From: CAYNSB01 sp964399625
GTDB lineage: Bacteria > Planctomycetota > Phycisphaerae > Phycisphaerales > UBA1924
NCBI GenBank assembly: GCA_964399625.1
Contig: CAYNSB010000026.1
Location: forward strand, 1 to 54,349
Direction of reading: 5' to 3'
DNA length: 54,349 nt
A program made the position numbers and the translations under genes. Positions 44,734 to 52,668 of this stretch are shown in pieces; position 1 is the first letter of the stretch, and each line of letters begins with the position of its first letter. The notes under the pieces were generated by a model. The model did no database searches and was not told where the DNA came from. It saw only the letters and a program-made list of their open reading frames with translations.

Positions 44734-46287
44734 TCACTCGACGGGAAGGCCTTTGGATTTCCAGAGATCGAGCAGACGGGGCAGGTCGATCGGGACGCGG
44801 AGCGAGCCATCGGCCATCGTTGTTTTCACCAGGTCGCCCTTGGTGTCGTAGATGGATGTGAACGGCTCGCGGTCCTCGTTGACTCGGGTGACGATGCGGA
44901 TGGCGCCCGCTCCCGAGTCGTCGGCGGAGAGGGCGTCGCGTCGGTAGCGCACGGTGCCGAACTCGGACTGGTACGTGTAGAAGCCCAGCTCCTTTCCTCG
45001 TGCCTCGCCCTGCTTGCGCGCCAGGAGCTGGGGCAGCAGGAACATCTCGACCTGGTTGAGGTAGCCGCTGTCGGGGACGACGGGCTGCAGGCTCTTGGCG
45101 TCGCTGCTGCCGCTGAGCGTGACGCTGAGGCTCGGGCCCGAGCGTGCGGCGGTTTCGGTGAAGGTCTGCTGGACGCGCTTCGAGCGGGAGTCCCGCGAGG
45201 CGACCTGGAGGACCCAGACCTCGTTCTTGCGATCGAGGCCCATGAAGTAGGTGCCGATGGAGTCGATCATCGCCTCGCCCTGCATCTGGCGTGCCTCGAT
45301 GCGGACGAAGTAGCCCTGCTCGCGCTCGCTCGCGTCCCATTTGCTTGGGTCGCGCGCGGCGTCGACCTCGCCGCGTGCGCCCTTCCAGGCGCGCACGTGG
45401 AAGTACCCGAGCTCGGTGGCGTCCTGCTCGGCACCGGAGGCGGCGGGCTTGTAGAGGCGGTACCAGCGGTCCTTGAGATTGGCGAGCGCGGCGTCGTAGT
45501 CGCTCGGAGTGAGGGTGGCGAGGAGCTTGCTGCTGGCGCCGATGGCCGAGCCGCGATTGGCGGAGATGATCGCGGGATCGTCGAAGGTTGCGCCATCGAT
45601 CACGCGCTCGTAGATGGCGCGGACGCGGGCGAACTCCGGCTCGGGGGCGGAAAGGTCGAAGACCACGAATCGCTTGGCGTCGAGCGCGAAGACGGTGTAT
45701 CCGCGGACGATCGAGCCCTTGCCGCTGCCGGCGGGCGTCTTAACGTAGAACCGGTGTGGCGTGCCCTCGCCGGTGAGGCCGTTGGGCTTGAGCGGGACTG
45801 GCTTGACGCCCTCGATGACGACGGCGTCGGTGCGGACGACCTTGGTGACGTCCTTGCCCGAGCGATCTTGATCGGTCTGGACCACGCCGAATTGGCCTCG
45901 GATCTGCTCGAGGACTTCTTCGGCGACCTGTCGCGTGGTGGCGCCCTTGGTGCTCTGGGGCGTCTGGATGTTGAGGAGCCACTGGGGCTGGCCCGGGGCG
46001 GGCGTGATCTGGGCGGTGACCTGCTCGCCGGCGCGCGACTTCTGTGCGAGGGCGCCGACGGGGAGGTGGATCGAGAGGCCAACATTCTCGAGGCGGAAAA
46101 GATCGCCCGCGAGTTCGACGTCCTGGACGGGCGCATCTTCGCGGGGCTTGGCGCGCTCGGTTGGCGCGGTTTGCTTGGACTTGGCGGGGGCGTTCTTTGG
46201 TTTGGCCGGGGCCTGCGCGAATGCGGCGGACGCGAAGAATGGGGCGAATCCCAGAACGAATCCGAACGAGCGGATGGTGCGATCCAT
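44734..46287 (-). CDS. Exported protein of unknown function
   Basis: A 517-residue secreted protein: signal peptide (about 1-25, ending AFAQ), a Lys/Pro/Ala-rich linker to about 50, then a mostly beta-rich protein with no recognisable motif. Examples are LENVGLSIHLPVGALAQ, QWLLNIQTP, FALDAKRFVVFDLSAPEPEF, GYFVRIEARQMQGEAMIDSIG and ELGFYTYQSEFGTVRYR. Clusters of Arg/Lys and Asp throughout suggest a soluble periplasmic or surface protein. The start at 46287 has GGGAG 7 nt upstream. It precedes the M28 peptidase on the same strand with 89 nt between, so the two may form an operon. Confidence 0.6.
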   Translation of the reverse strand: MDRTIRSFGFVLGFAPFFASAAFAQAPAKPKNAPAKSKQTAPTERAKPREDAPVQDVELAGDLFRLENVGLSIHLPVGALAQKSRAGEQVTAQITPAPGQPQWLLNIQTPQSTKGATTRQVAEEVLEQIRGQFGVVQTDQDRSGKDVTKVVRTDAVVIEGVKPVPLKPNGLTGEGTPHRFYVKTPAGSGKGSIVRGYTVFALDAKRFVVFDLSAPEPEFARVRAIYERVIDGATFDDPAIISANRGSAIGASSKLLATLTPSDYDAALANLKDRWYRLYKPAASGAEQDATELGYFHVRAWKGARGEVDAARDPSKWDASEREQGYFVRIEARQMQGEAMIDSIGTYFMGLDRKNEVWVLQVASRDSRSKRVQQTFTETAARSGPSLSVTLSGSSDAKSLQPVVPDSGYLNQVEMFLLPQLLARKQGEARGKELGFYTYQSEFGTVRYRRDALSADDSGAGAIRIVTRVNEDREPFTSIYDTKGDLVKTTMADGSLRVPIDLPRLLDLWKSKGLPVE

Positions 46288-46423
46288 GCACAGTCTCCCG
46301 GACGGGACAGACATGCCCCGTACGTAAGTATTGTCGGCTCGACGGGTGGTTTGGGCCAGCAGTGTGGGGGTGTGGGCGGGCGGTGGAGAAGGGACGACTC
46401 GTCTGATCGGTAGGGTGGGTATG

Positions 46424-46451
46424 TTGACTCCCCGTTCGACCCCCGTATCCT
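46424..46451 (+). promoter_or_regulatory. Candidate promoter of the S10 ribosomal cluster
   Basis: TTGACT at 46424-46429 and TATCCT at 46446-46451 are separated by 16 nt. Transcription would start near 46458, leaving a leader of about 200 nt. Confidence 0.5.
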
Positions 46452-46465
46452 TGCTGGCTCGAATC

Positions 46466-46617
46466 GGTCCGGTGTGATCCGGAGCCGGTGGGGTCCCGTG
46501 TCGTGTTTCGTCACGGGGCTTGGCGCCGGGTCACGCTCCACTAGGAACAGATTCGTTCGGAAGGCCGACCCGCTGCGGTGTTGCCGCACGGGGCGGGGTT
46601 CACGCCCGACGGTCGGG
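46466..46617 (+). promoter_or_regulatory. Hairpin-rich rpsJ leader
   Basis: Possible stems: TCCGG / CCGGA (46468-46483), CCCGTG / CACGGG (46495-46517), TGCGG / CCGCA (46574-46588), GGGCG / CGCCC (46591-46607) and CCCGA / TCGGG (46605-46617). The last two share bases and exclude each other, as in attenuators. These were found by eye; no energy was computed. Confidence 0.35.
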
Positions 46618-46661
46618 AGTGGACGAGCGGTGTGTCGGACTGGTGCTTTGAGGTGTGCTCC

Positions 46662-46970
46662 ATGACAGGTCAGCGGATTCGAATCCGGATGGAGGCCTAC
46701 GACCACTTGGCGCTGGACAGCAGCGCGAAGGAGATCGTGGACCACGCCAAGCGCACCAACGCGAAGGTTGCGGGCCCGATCCCGCTTCCGACGCGGATCG
46801 AGCGTTACACGGTGCTGCGCTCGCCGTTCATTGACAAGAAGAGCCGCGAGCAATTCGAGATCCGCACGCACAAGCGGATCATCGACATCCTCGAGCCCAA
46901 CGCGCGGACGGTCGAGGCTCTGAATCGTCTGGTCGTTCCCGCCGGTGTGTTCATCAAGATCAAGGCATGA
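46662..46970 (+). CDS. rpsJ: Ribosomal protein S10
   Basis: A 102-residue S10, a small-subunit protein and NusE antitermination factor. RIRIRMEAYDHLALD, GPIPLPTRIERYTVLRSP, FEIRTHKRIIDI and the NARTVEALNRLVVPAGVFIKIK end are all present. GAGGTG lies about 7 nt before the ATG. It heads the ribosomal cluster, with a terminator-like hairpin right after it. Confidence 0.98.
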   Translation: MTGQRIRIRMEAYDHLALDSSAKEIVDHAKRTNAKVAGPIPLPTRIERYTVLRSPFIDKKSREQFEIRTHKRIIDILEPNARTVEALNRLVVPAGVFIKIKA

Positions 46971-46977
46971 CTCTGTC

Positions 46978-47009
46978 ACGGGCGCTCGGAAGGGCGCCCG
47001 TGTTCGTTT
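46978..47009 (+). terminator. Terminator-like hairpin between rpsJ and rplC
   Basis: CACGGGCGC pairs perfectly with GCGCCCGTG (46978-47002), followed by TTCGTTT. It lies within the operon, 8 nt after the rpsJ stop, so it may act as a partial terminator or attenuator. Confidence 0.65.
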
Positions 47010-47129
47010 GAATCCCGAATGCTTCCTCTGCCCCGGTGCGGCGTTCAAGCCGGTGGCATGAAGGCGAGTCCGAGGGCCCCGCGCTGGCGGCGTGGCGACC
47101 GACGATACTCGCGACTGCTGAGGTGAACG

Positions 47130-47810
47130 ATGATCCTGCTGGGCAAGAAAATCGGCATGACCCGCCTGCTGGAGCCCTCCGGCCGCGCGGTGCCCGTGAC
47201 CGCGATCCAGCTCGGGCCTTGCGTCGTGACGCAGGTCAAGAGCGTTGAGAAGGACGGCTACGCGGCGGTGCAGATCGGCTTCTCCGAGATGAAGCCGCGG
47301 AACAGCACGATCCCGATGATCGGGCATGACGCGAAGGCCGGGTCCGCTCCGCTGCGGCATCACTGCGAGTTTCGCGTGAAGGCCGAGGACGCGGCGAAGT
47401 ACACGCTCGGGCAGTCCATCACGGTGAAGGAGCTCGAGGGCACGTCGTTCGTCGATGTGTCGGGCACGTCCAAGGGCAAGGGCTTCCAGGGCGTGATGAA
47501 GCGTTGGCACTTCAAGGGCATGTTCGCGTCGCACGGCACGGAGCGCAAGCACCGCTCGCCGGGGTCGATCGGCTCGCTGTGCTCGAACCGCGGTTACGGC
47601 GGCGGTCTGGCCAAGGGCAAGAAGATGGCTGGGCACATGGGCGCGGAGCGCGTGACGCTGCGTTCGATCGACGTGGTGAAGATCGATGCCGAGCAGAACC
47701 TGCTGCTGGTGAAGGGGCCGGTCCCCGGCGCCAACAACGGCGTGCTCGAGGTTCGCCCGGCGGTTCGTCTGTACAAGTCCAAGGCCAAGGGTGGCGCGGC
47801 CAAGAAGTGA
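47130..47810 (+). CDS. rplC: Ribosomal protein L3
   Basis: A 226-residue L3, near the peptidyl-transferase centre and an early assembly protein. ILLGKKIGMTRLLEPSG begins it. GTSKGKGFQGVMKRWHFKG is the conserved loop that reaches the active centre, followed by HRSPGSIG and KMAGHMGAERVT. The C-terminal VKGPVPGANNGVLEVRPAVR is typical. The gap before it is 159 nt and after it 295 nt, both long for this operon. Confidence 0.97.
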   Translation: MILLGKKIGMTRLLEPSGRAVPVTAIQLGPCVVTQVKSVEKDGYAAVQIGFSEMKPRNSTIPMIGHDAKAGSAPLRHHCEFRVKAEDAAKYTLGQSITVKELEGTSFVDVSGTSKGKGFQGVMKRWHFKGMFASHGTERKHRSPGSIGSLCSNRGYGGGLAKGKKMAGHMGAERVTLRSIDVVKIDAEQNLLLVKGPVPGANNGVLEVRPAVRLYKSKAKGGAAKK

Positions 47811-48105
47811 TCGGTTCGAGCGATCGGAGAATGATCAGGTCTGGTTGGTGAGAGAGAAGTCGTGATCGGAATCCCGGGGCCGTTGAAGGCACGCGACCCC
47901 GGGGCTCGGAAGGTGGGAACGGACGACGGAAACGTCGAACGGACCAAACCGCCGGGCGATGACAAGTGCGAGCGAACTGCCGAGTCGAGGCCCGCCCGGG
48001 CGTCCATCACCTCCGCGTGAGGACGAGCAACCGAGGGGGCTAGGCGAAGCGAGCCCAACGCAGCGTGCGGCGGGCTTCGAGGCGGATTGACGAAGGAAGA
48101 CACCG
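47811..48105 (+). promoter_or_regulatory. Structured 295-nt region before rplD, candidate leader RNA
   Basis: Five possible stems run in order: CCCGGGG / CCCCGGG (47873-47903); CGACG-GAAA-CGTCG with a GAAA tetraloop (47924-47937); CCGGGCG / CGCCCGG (47952-47999) enclosing 34 nt; CCTC / GAGG (48010-48022); GGGCT / AGCCC (48037-48056). AAGGA at 48093 then serves rplD. The stretch shows no convincing reading frame. It could be the target of L4 autoregulation or a processing site. Confidence 0.5.
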
Positions 48106-48831
48106 ATGGATGTCCCCGTCTACAACATGCAGGGCAAAGAGGTCGGGAAACTGGCCATCGACGAGCAGGCCCTGGGCGGCGAGGTGAACGCCGCGCTCAT
48201 CAAGCAGGCTTATGTGCGCTACCACGCGAACACGCGTCAGGGTTCGGCGCGCACGAAGAATCGCCACGAGGTCGAGGGCTCGACCCGCAAGATCTACAAG
48301 CAGAAGGGCACGGGCAACGCGCGCCACGGCGACCGCAAGGCCAACCTGTTCAAGGGCGGCGGGCACGGGCACTCCAAGAAGCGGACCCGCGAGGACTACC
48401 GCCTGGACATGCCCAAGAAGATGCGTCGCAAGGCCAATCGCAACGCGCTGCTGGCCAAGCTGGTGGACAACGAGGTTCGCATCGTCGACTCCTTCGCGAT
48501 GAAGGAGCCCAAGGCGAAGGCGTTCTCCGAGTTCCTGACGAGCATCAAGGTCGACAAGACGGCGCTGGTGGCGCTGCCGGTGGACGGCGGCAAGTCCGAG
48601 GCGGCGCGTCGCTCGGCGCGGAACCTCGAGAATGTGACGCTGTGCCGGGTCGATTCGCTCAACTGCTTCGACATGCTGAACCACCGCTACCTGGTCGTCG
48701 CGAAGGAGGACCTTCAGGCGTGGCTGAGCGGTCCGAGCTCGCAGACGGGCAAGTCGGCGAAGCTCGATCCGATCGGCGCTGAGGGCAAGCCGGCGGCGGG
48801 CAAGACCAAGTCCAAGAAGGAGGGTGCGTGA
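48106..48831 (+). CDS. rplD: Ribosomal protein L4
   Basis: A 241-residue L4, which lines the exit tunnel and in E. coli also represses its own operon. Conserved: VYNMQGKEVGKL, QGSARTKNRHEVEGSTRKIYKQKGTGNARHGDRK-type loop (here with GSARTKNR), GGGHGHSKKRTRED, and YLVVAKEDLQAWL. The C-terminus carries a Lys/Ala/Gly-rich extension of about 25 residues. AAGGA lies 8 nt before the ATG. The stop overlaps the rplW start by 1 nt. Confidence 0.97.
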   Translation: MDVPVYNMQGKEVGKLAIDEQALGGEVNAALIKQAYVRYHANTRQGSARTKNRHEVEGSTRKIYKQKGTGNARHGDRKANLFKGGGHGHSKKRTREDYRLDMPKKMRRKANRNALLAKLVDNEVRIVDSFAMKEPKAKAFSEFLTSIKVDKTALVALPVDGGKSEAARRSARNLENVTLCRVDSLNCFDMLNHRYLVVAKEDLQAWLSGPSSQTGKSAKLDPIGAEGKPAAGKTKSKKEGA

Positions 48832-49112
48832 TGCTTCTTCCCACCGATGTGATCAAGCACCCGCTGCTGACGGAGAAGAGCACGTTCGCGATGAACGAGC
48901 GTCGTCAGTACACGTTCCTTGTGGATCGCCGCGCGACCAAGACGGACATCAAGGGCGCGGTGCAGGCGCTGTACAAGGTGAAGGTGACCGGCGTGAACAC
49001 GCAGGTGCGCAAGGGCGAGGCCCGCATGCTGCGGTATGGGAAGGTCGTTCTGCCGGAGACGAAGAAGGCGATCGTGACGCTCAAGGAAGGCGACGCGATC
49101 GAGTTGTTCTGA
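48831..49112 (+). CDS. rplW: Ribosomal protein L23
   Basis: A 93-residue L23, which sits at the exit of the peptide tunnel and docks trigger factor and SRP. DVIKHPLLTEKSTFAMNERRQYTF and the C-terminal YGKVVLPETKKAIVTLKEGDAIELF are present. The ATG at 48831 shares its A with the rplD stop (TGATG) and has AAGGAGG 7 nt upstream. A GTG at 48828 is possible but less likely. Confidence 0.97.
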   Translation: MLLPTDVIKHPLLTEKSTFAMNERRQYTFLVDRRATKTDIKGAVQALYKVKVTGVNTQVRKGEARMLRYGKVVLPETKKAIVTLKEGDAIELF

Positions 49113-49170
49113 GGAAGGCGCGTAGGCACCGAGGCACGAAGGCACGCAGGGAACCAAGCAAAGGACAGCC

Positions 49171-50028
49171 ATGCCGATTCGAATCTACAAGCCGACCTCC
49201 GCCGGGCGCCGCAACGCGTCGGTGAACGCGCACGCCGAGGTGACGAAGTTCGCTCCCGAGCGTTCGCTGCTGCGTCCGATCCCGAAGAAGGGCGGCCGGA
49301 ACAACTCGGGCAAGATCGTGGTTCGTGGTCGTGGGGGTGGCGCCAAGCGGATGTATCGCTTGATCGACTTCAAGCGGAAGGACCGTGACGGCATCGCGGG
49401 CAAGGTGGTGGGCATCGAGTACGATCCCAACCGCTCGTGCCACATCGCGCTCGTGCAGTACTCCGACGGCGTGAAGCGGTACATCCCTTCGCCGCTGGGC
49501 CTGAAGGTCGGTCAGACGATCGAGGCGAGCACGAAGGCGGCGGTGGAGCCGACGGCGGGCAACGCGATGCCGCTGAAGTTCATCCCCGCGGGCCTGGACG
49601 TGCACTGCGTGGAGCTGGTGCCGGGGCGCGGGGCGCAGATGTGCCGTTCGGCGGGCACGTACGCGAAGCTGAGCAACAAGGAGGGCGCGTACGCGACCCT
49701 CGTGCTGCCCTCGGGCGAGACGCGCATGGTTCCGCTCGAGTGCATGGCGACGATCGGTCAGACGGGCAACGGCGATCATCGCCTGCGTCGTCTTGGCAAG
49801 GCCGGTCTGACGCGGCACCTGGGGCGTCGCCCGATCACGCGCGGCATGGCCAAGAGCCACCACGCCCACCCGCTGGGTGGTGGCTCGGGTCGCTCGAAGG
49901 GCAATCGTCCGCCGTGCGGTCCGACGGGCGTGCTGGCCAAGGGTGGTCGCACGCGGAACCCGCGGAAGGCGTCGTCGAAGTTGATCCTGCGTCGTCGCAT
50001 GACGAAGCGGTTCGGTCAGGTGATGTGA
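49171..50028 (+). CDS. rplB: Ribosomal protein L2
   Basis: A 285-residue L2, central to peptidyl-transferase assembly. IRIYKPTSAGRRNASV, KKGGRNNSGKIVVRGRGGGAKR, YIPSPLGLKVGQTI, LVPGRGAQMCRSAGTYAKL and the C-terminal HAHPLGGGSGRSKGNRPPCGPTG are present; the His in the last motif is the conserved one near the active centre. Length is slightly over the usual 275. rpsS follows after 61 nt. Confidence 0.98.
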   Translation: MPIRIYKPTSAGRRNASVNAHAEVTKFAPERSLLRPIPKKGGRNNSGKIVVRGRGGGAKRMYRLIDFKRKDRDGIAGKVVGIEYDPNRSCHIALVQYSDGVKRYIPSPLGLKVGQTIEASTKAAVEPTAGNAMPLKFIPAGLDVHCVELVPGRGAQMCRSAGTYAKLSNKEGAYATLVLPSGETRMVPLECMATIGQTGNGDHRLRRLGKAGLTRHLGRRPITRGMAKSHHAHPLGGGSGRSKGNRPPCGPTGVLAKGGRTRNPRKASSKLILRRRMTKRFGQVM

Positions 50029-50089
50029 TCGGGGACGAAGGTTCGAAGGCATCGAGGCTGGACAGATAGGACTCATCTAGGACTCATCC

Positions 50090-50392
50090 ATGGGACGCTC
50101 GCTGAAGAAAGGCCCGTTCGTCGACGAGAAGCTCTACCGGAAGGTGGAGAAGCTCAACACCAACCGGCGCAAGGAGCCCATCAAGACGTGGGCGCGTCGG
50201 TGCACGATCGTGCCCGAGTTCGTGGGTCACACGTTCAAGGTGCACAACGGCCGGGCGTTCCTGGACGTGTTCGTGACGGAGGACATGGTCGGGCACAAGC
50301 TCGGCGAGTTCTCCATCTCCCGGACGTTCAAGGGGCACACGAACAAGAAGGAAGGCCTCGACGGCGGCGAGAAGGCCGAGTCGGGCGATTGA
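50090..50392 (+). CDS. rpsS: Ribosomal protein S19
   Basis: A 100-residue S19, in the head of the small subunit with S13. MGRSLKKGPFVDEKLYRKV, TWARRCTIVPEFVGHTFKVHNG and KLGEFSISRTFKGH are present. A short Gly/Lys/Glu tail ends it. Nothing unusual except the tail. Confidence 0.98.
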   Translation: MGRSLKKGPFVDEKLYRKVEKLNTNRRKEPIKTWARRCTIVPEFVGHTFKVHNGRAFLDVFVTEDMVGHKLGEFSISRTFKGHTNKKEGLDGGEKAESGD

Positions 50393-50463
50393 TGCGGGAT
50401 GGGGCGTGACCGAGTAGTGAACGGGACAGGTTTCGTAGGGATCGGGTTCAAAGGAAGCAGGCC

Positions 50464-51009
50464 ATGCGACTCCGTGGCGAACGACTCAAGCAACTCGCGT
50501 CCGACAAGGGCGTCTCGGCCGAGCAATTGGCCGAGGCGGTGCAGCGCGTCGGTCTCTCCGGCGATCGCGCGGTGTCGGCGATCAAGAACTGGATGGCGGG
50601 GCGGGATCATCCTCGCTGCAAGAAGCAGGACATCGACAAGCTGGCGGTGGCGCTGGGCGTGCAGACGAAGGAGCTGGCCCGCTTCACGTGCCAGGTGGTG
50701 CACCACCGCGGGTCGCCTCGGAAGGCGAAGCTGGTCGTGGACCTGATCCGCGGCAAGAGCTTCGACCAGGCGGTGAACCTGCTGTCGTTCAACACGAAGC
50801 GTGCGGCGGTGAACGTGAAGAAGGCGCTGTTCGCGGCGCAGGCCGAGGCGCAGCTGGCGGACGTGGACCCGGGCGCGCTGTTCGTGGCGGAGAGCCGGGT
50901 GGATGACGGCCCGCGGATCAAGCGTTTCCAGCCCAAGGACCGTGGGCGTGCGCACCCGATCATCAAGCGGATGAGCAACATCACCATCACCCTTCAGGAG
51001 CGCGCGTAA
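50464..51009 (+). CDS. rplV: Ribosomal protein L22 with N-terminal XRE-like helix-turn-helix
   Basis: A 181-residue protein. Residues 1-73 resemble a Cro/C1-type helix-turn-helix: RLKQLASDKGVSAEQLAEAV, then a third helix in IKNWMAGRDHP, then KKQDIDKLAVALGV. Residues about 74-181 are L22: RFTCQVVHHRGSPRKAKLVVDL, LLSFNTKRAAVNVKKALFAA, and DRGRAHPIIKRMSNITITL. AAGGA lies 8 nt before the ATG at 50464. No start with a Shine-Dalgarno exists at the L22 boundary; only a GTG at 50659 is there. L22 is usually near 110 residues. The extra domain may bind nucleic acid or a protein partner. Confidence 0.93.
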   Translation: MRLRGERLKQLASDKGVSAEQLAEAVQRVGLSGDRAVSAIKNWMAGRDHPRCKKQDIDKLAVALGVQTKELARFTCQVVHHRGSPRKAKLVVDLIRGKSFDQAVNLLSFNTKRAAVNVKKALFAAQAEAQLADVDPGALFVAESRVDDGPRIKRFQPKDRGRAHPIIKRMSNITITLQERA

Positions 51010-51040
51010 CCACCGGGGACCGGTGGCACGAAGGATCACC

Positions 51041-51751
51041 ATGGGACAAAAGACCAATCCATTCGGGTTCCGGCTCGGGATCACCGAGGCCCACAAGAGC
51101 CGGTGGTACGCGCCCAAGGCGCTGTTCGGCGAGCTGCTCGTCGAGGACCAGAAGATCCGCACCTTCTTGGAGAAGCGGCTGAACCGCGCGAAGGACCGTC
51201 CGAACGCGGGCGTGTCGGACATCCACATCGAGCGCACGCGTGAGGAGCTGGTCGTCATCATCAAGACGGCGCGCCCGGGCGTGGTGATCGGTCCCAAGGG
51301 GGCCGAGATCGAGCGGATGACCGAGGAGCTCCAGCTGATGACGGGGCGCAAGGTCAAGATCCAGGTGATCGAGGTGAAGAACCCGGACCTGGACGCGAAG
51401 CTGGTGGCGGAGGCGGTGTGCGAGCAGCTCTCCAAGCGTGCGGCGTTCCGTCGCGCGATGAAGATGCGCTGCGAGGCGGTGATGGGGGCGGGCGCCAAGG
51501 GCGTGAAGATCCAGCTCGCGGGTCGCCTGGGCGGGGCGGAGATGTCGCGCGTGCTCGACATGCGTCTGGGCTCGCTGCCGCTGTCGACGCTGCAGGCGAA
51601 CGTGGAGTATGGGCTGGCCGAGGCGTTCATGCCGTACGGCGTGATCGGGTGCCAGGTGTGGATCTACAAGGGGATGTACGGCGCGGACCAGCGGGACGAG
51701 ACGGAGAGCAATGCGGCCGGCGGTCGCGCCCGCGCCCGCGGTCGTCGTTGA
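51041..51751 (+). CDS. rpsC: Ribosomal protein S3
   Basis: A 236-residue S3, at the mRNA entry tunnel. MGQKTNPFGFRLGITEAHKSRWYA starts it, a KH domain follows with PGVVIGPKGAEIERM, then the C-terminal GVKIQLAGRLGGAEMSR and GVIGCQVWIYKG. The Arg/Gly tail is rich in Arg. The start at 51041 follows AAGGA by 6 nt; an in-frame upstream ORF start was rejected. Confidence 0.98.
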   Translation: MGQKTNPFGFRLGITEAHKSRWYAPKALFGELLVEDQKIRTFLEKRLNRAKDRPNAGVSDIHIERTREELVVIIKTARPGVVIGPKGAEIERMTEELQLMTGRKVKIQVIEVKNPDLDAKLVAEAVCEQLSKRAAFRRAMKMRCEAVMGAGAKGVKIQLAGRLGGAEMSRVLDMRLGSLPLSTLQANVEYGLAEAFMPYGVIGCQVWIYKGMYGADQRDETESNAAGGRARARGRR

Positions 51752-51798
51752 GAAGCAGACAGGACCCGAGACGCGAGTTTCGAGACGGAGTTTGAGCC

Positions 51799-52218
51799 AT
51801 GGCGTTGATGCCCAAGAGAGTGAAGTTCCGCAAGGAGATGCGCCGCGTCCGCCCGCGCAAGGCGACGAAGGGCAACTACGTCGCGTACGGGGAGTACGGG
51901 CTGCAGGCGCTGGAAGGGTGCTGGCTCAAGGGCACGTGCATCGAGGCGGGGCGCGTGGCGTCCATGCACTTCCTGAAGCGCTCTGGAAAGCTGTTCATCC
52001 GCGTGTTCCCGAACAAGCCGATCTCCAAGAAGCCGCTGGAGACGCGAATGGGAACGGGCAAGGCGGACGTGGACTACTGGGCGGCGCGGGTGAAGCCCGG
52101 GACGATCCTCTTCGAGATCGCGGGCGTTCCGGAGATCGTCGCGAAGCAGGCGCTGGTGCGCGTCGCGATGAAGATGCCCGTGCGGACGCGGTTCGTGACG
52201 CGTCGCGTGACCGTGTGA
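51799..52218 (+). CDS. rplP: Ribosomal protein L16
   Basis: A 139-residue L16, which helps position tRNA at the A site. MALMPKRVKFRKEMR, KGNYVAYGEYGLQALEGCW, ITSKQIEAGR-equivalent region CIEAGRVASMHFLKRSGKL, and ETRMGTGKADVDYWAARVKPG are present. Gaps to its neighbours are about 45 nt each. Confidence 0.98.
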   Translation: MALMPKRVKFRKEMRRVRPRKATKGNYVAYGEYGLQALEGCWLKGTCIEAGRVASMHFLKRSGKLFIRVFPNKPISKKPLETRMGTGKADVDYWAARVKPGTILFEIAGVPEIVAKQALVRVAMKMPVRTRFVTRRVTV

Positions 52219-52264
52219 TGTTCGTCGTTCGATCCTTGGTGTGAGAGCAGATTCGAGAGTTACC

Positions 52265-52621
52265 ATGAACCCCAACGAAGTTCGACAGCTGAGCGACGAG
52301 CAGATCAAGGGCGAGGTGCACGCCGCGCGCGAGAAGCTGTTCAAGCTGCGCACGCAGGCGGTGACGGAGAAGGTGGAGAACACCGGTCTGTTCCGCACGA
52401 CCCGGAAGGACCTTGCCCGTCTGCTGACCGAGCGGACGGCGCGTCGCCTCAAGCACAAGGGCGCGGGCAAGCCCGCCGCCGCGCCCGTCGCGGCCAAGAC
52501 GAGCGTGAAGAAGCCCGCGGGCAAGAAGCCCGTCGTCGCGGGCGTGAGCGGCAAGCCCGTCCGCAGCAAGTCCGCCGGCAAGAAGCCCTCGGGCGGCAAG
52601 AAGTCCGCCAAGTCCTCCTGA
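52265..52621 (+). CDS. rpmC: Ribosomal protein L29 with long basic tail
   Basis: A 118-residue protein. Residues 1-65 are L29: NEVRQLSDEQIKGEVHAAREKLFKLR, ENTGLFRTTRKDLARLLTE. The rest is a Lys/Ala/Gly/Ser/Pro-rich tail of about 50 residues (VKKPAGKKPVV, KSAGKKPSGGKKSAKSS), resembling a histone-H1-like or disordered RNA-binding tail. L29 lies at the tunnel exit, so the tail could touch rRNA or nascent-chain factors. Confidence 0.95.
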   Translation: MNPNEVRQLSDEQIKGEVHAAREKLFKLRTQAVTEKVENTGLFRTTRKDLARLLTERTARRLKHKGAGKPAAAPVAAKTSVKKPAGKKPVVAGVSGKPVRSKSAGKKPSGGKKSAKSS

Positions 52622-52668
52622 ACCCCAGACGCTGACGCGCGATCGACGATGCACACAAAGGCAACCGC

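Larger units (their letters stand above)
46315..46661. other. Gene-free stretch before rpsJ
   Basis: 347 nt without a supported gene. It holds the likely promoter of the S10 cluster (TTGACT and TATCCT) and a leader with several hairpins. The left part contains the upstream region of the exported-protein gene. Confidence 0.7.

Noticed and set aside
44659..46413. Plus-strand open frame of 584 codons opposite the exported protein gene
   Set aside because: Gly/Ala/Asp-rich composition typical of an antisense frame. The minus strand has a signal peptide and a ribosome site.
50659..50661. GTG as an alternative start of L22 without the helix-turn-helix part
   Set aside because: No Shine-Dalgarno precedes it, whereas AAGGA stands 8 nt before the ATG at 50464 and the whole extended frame is protein-like.
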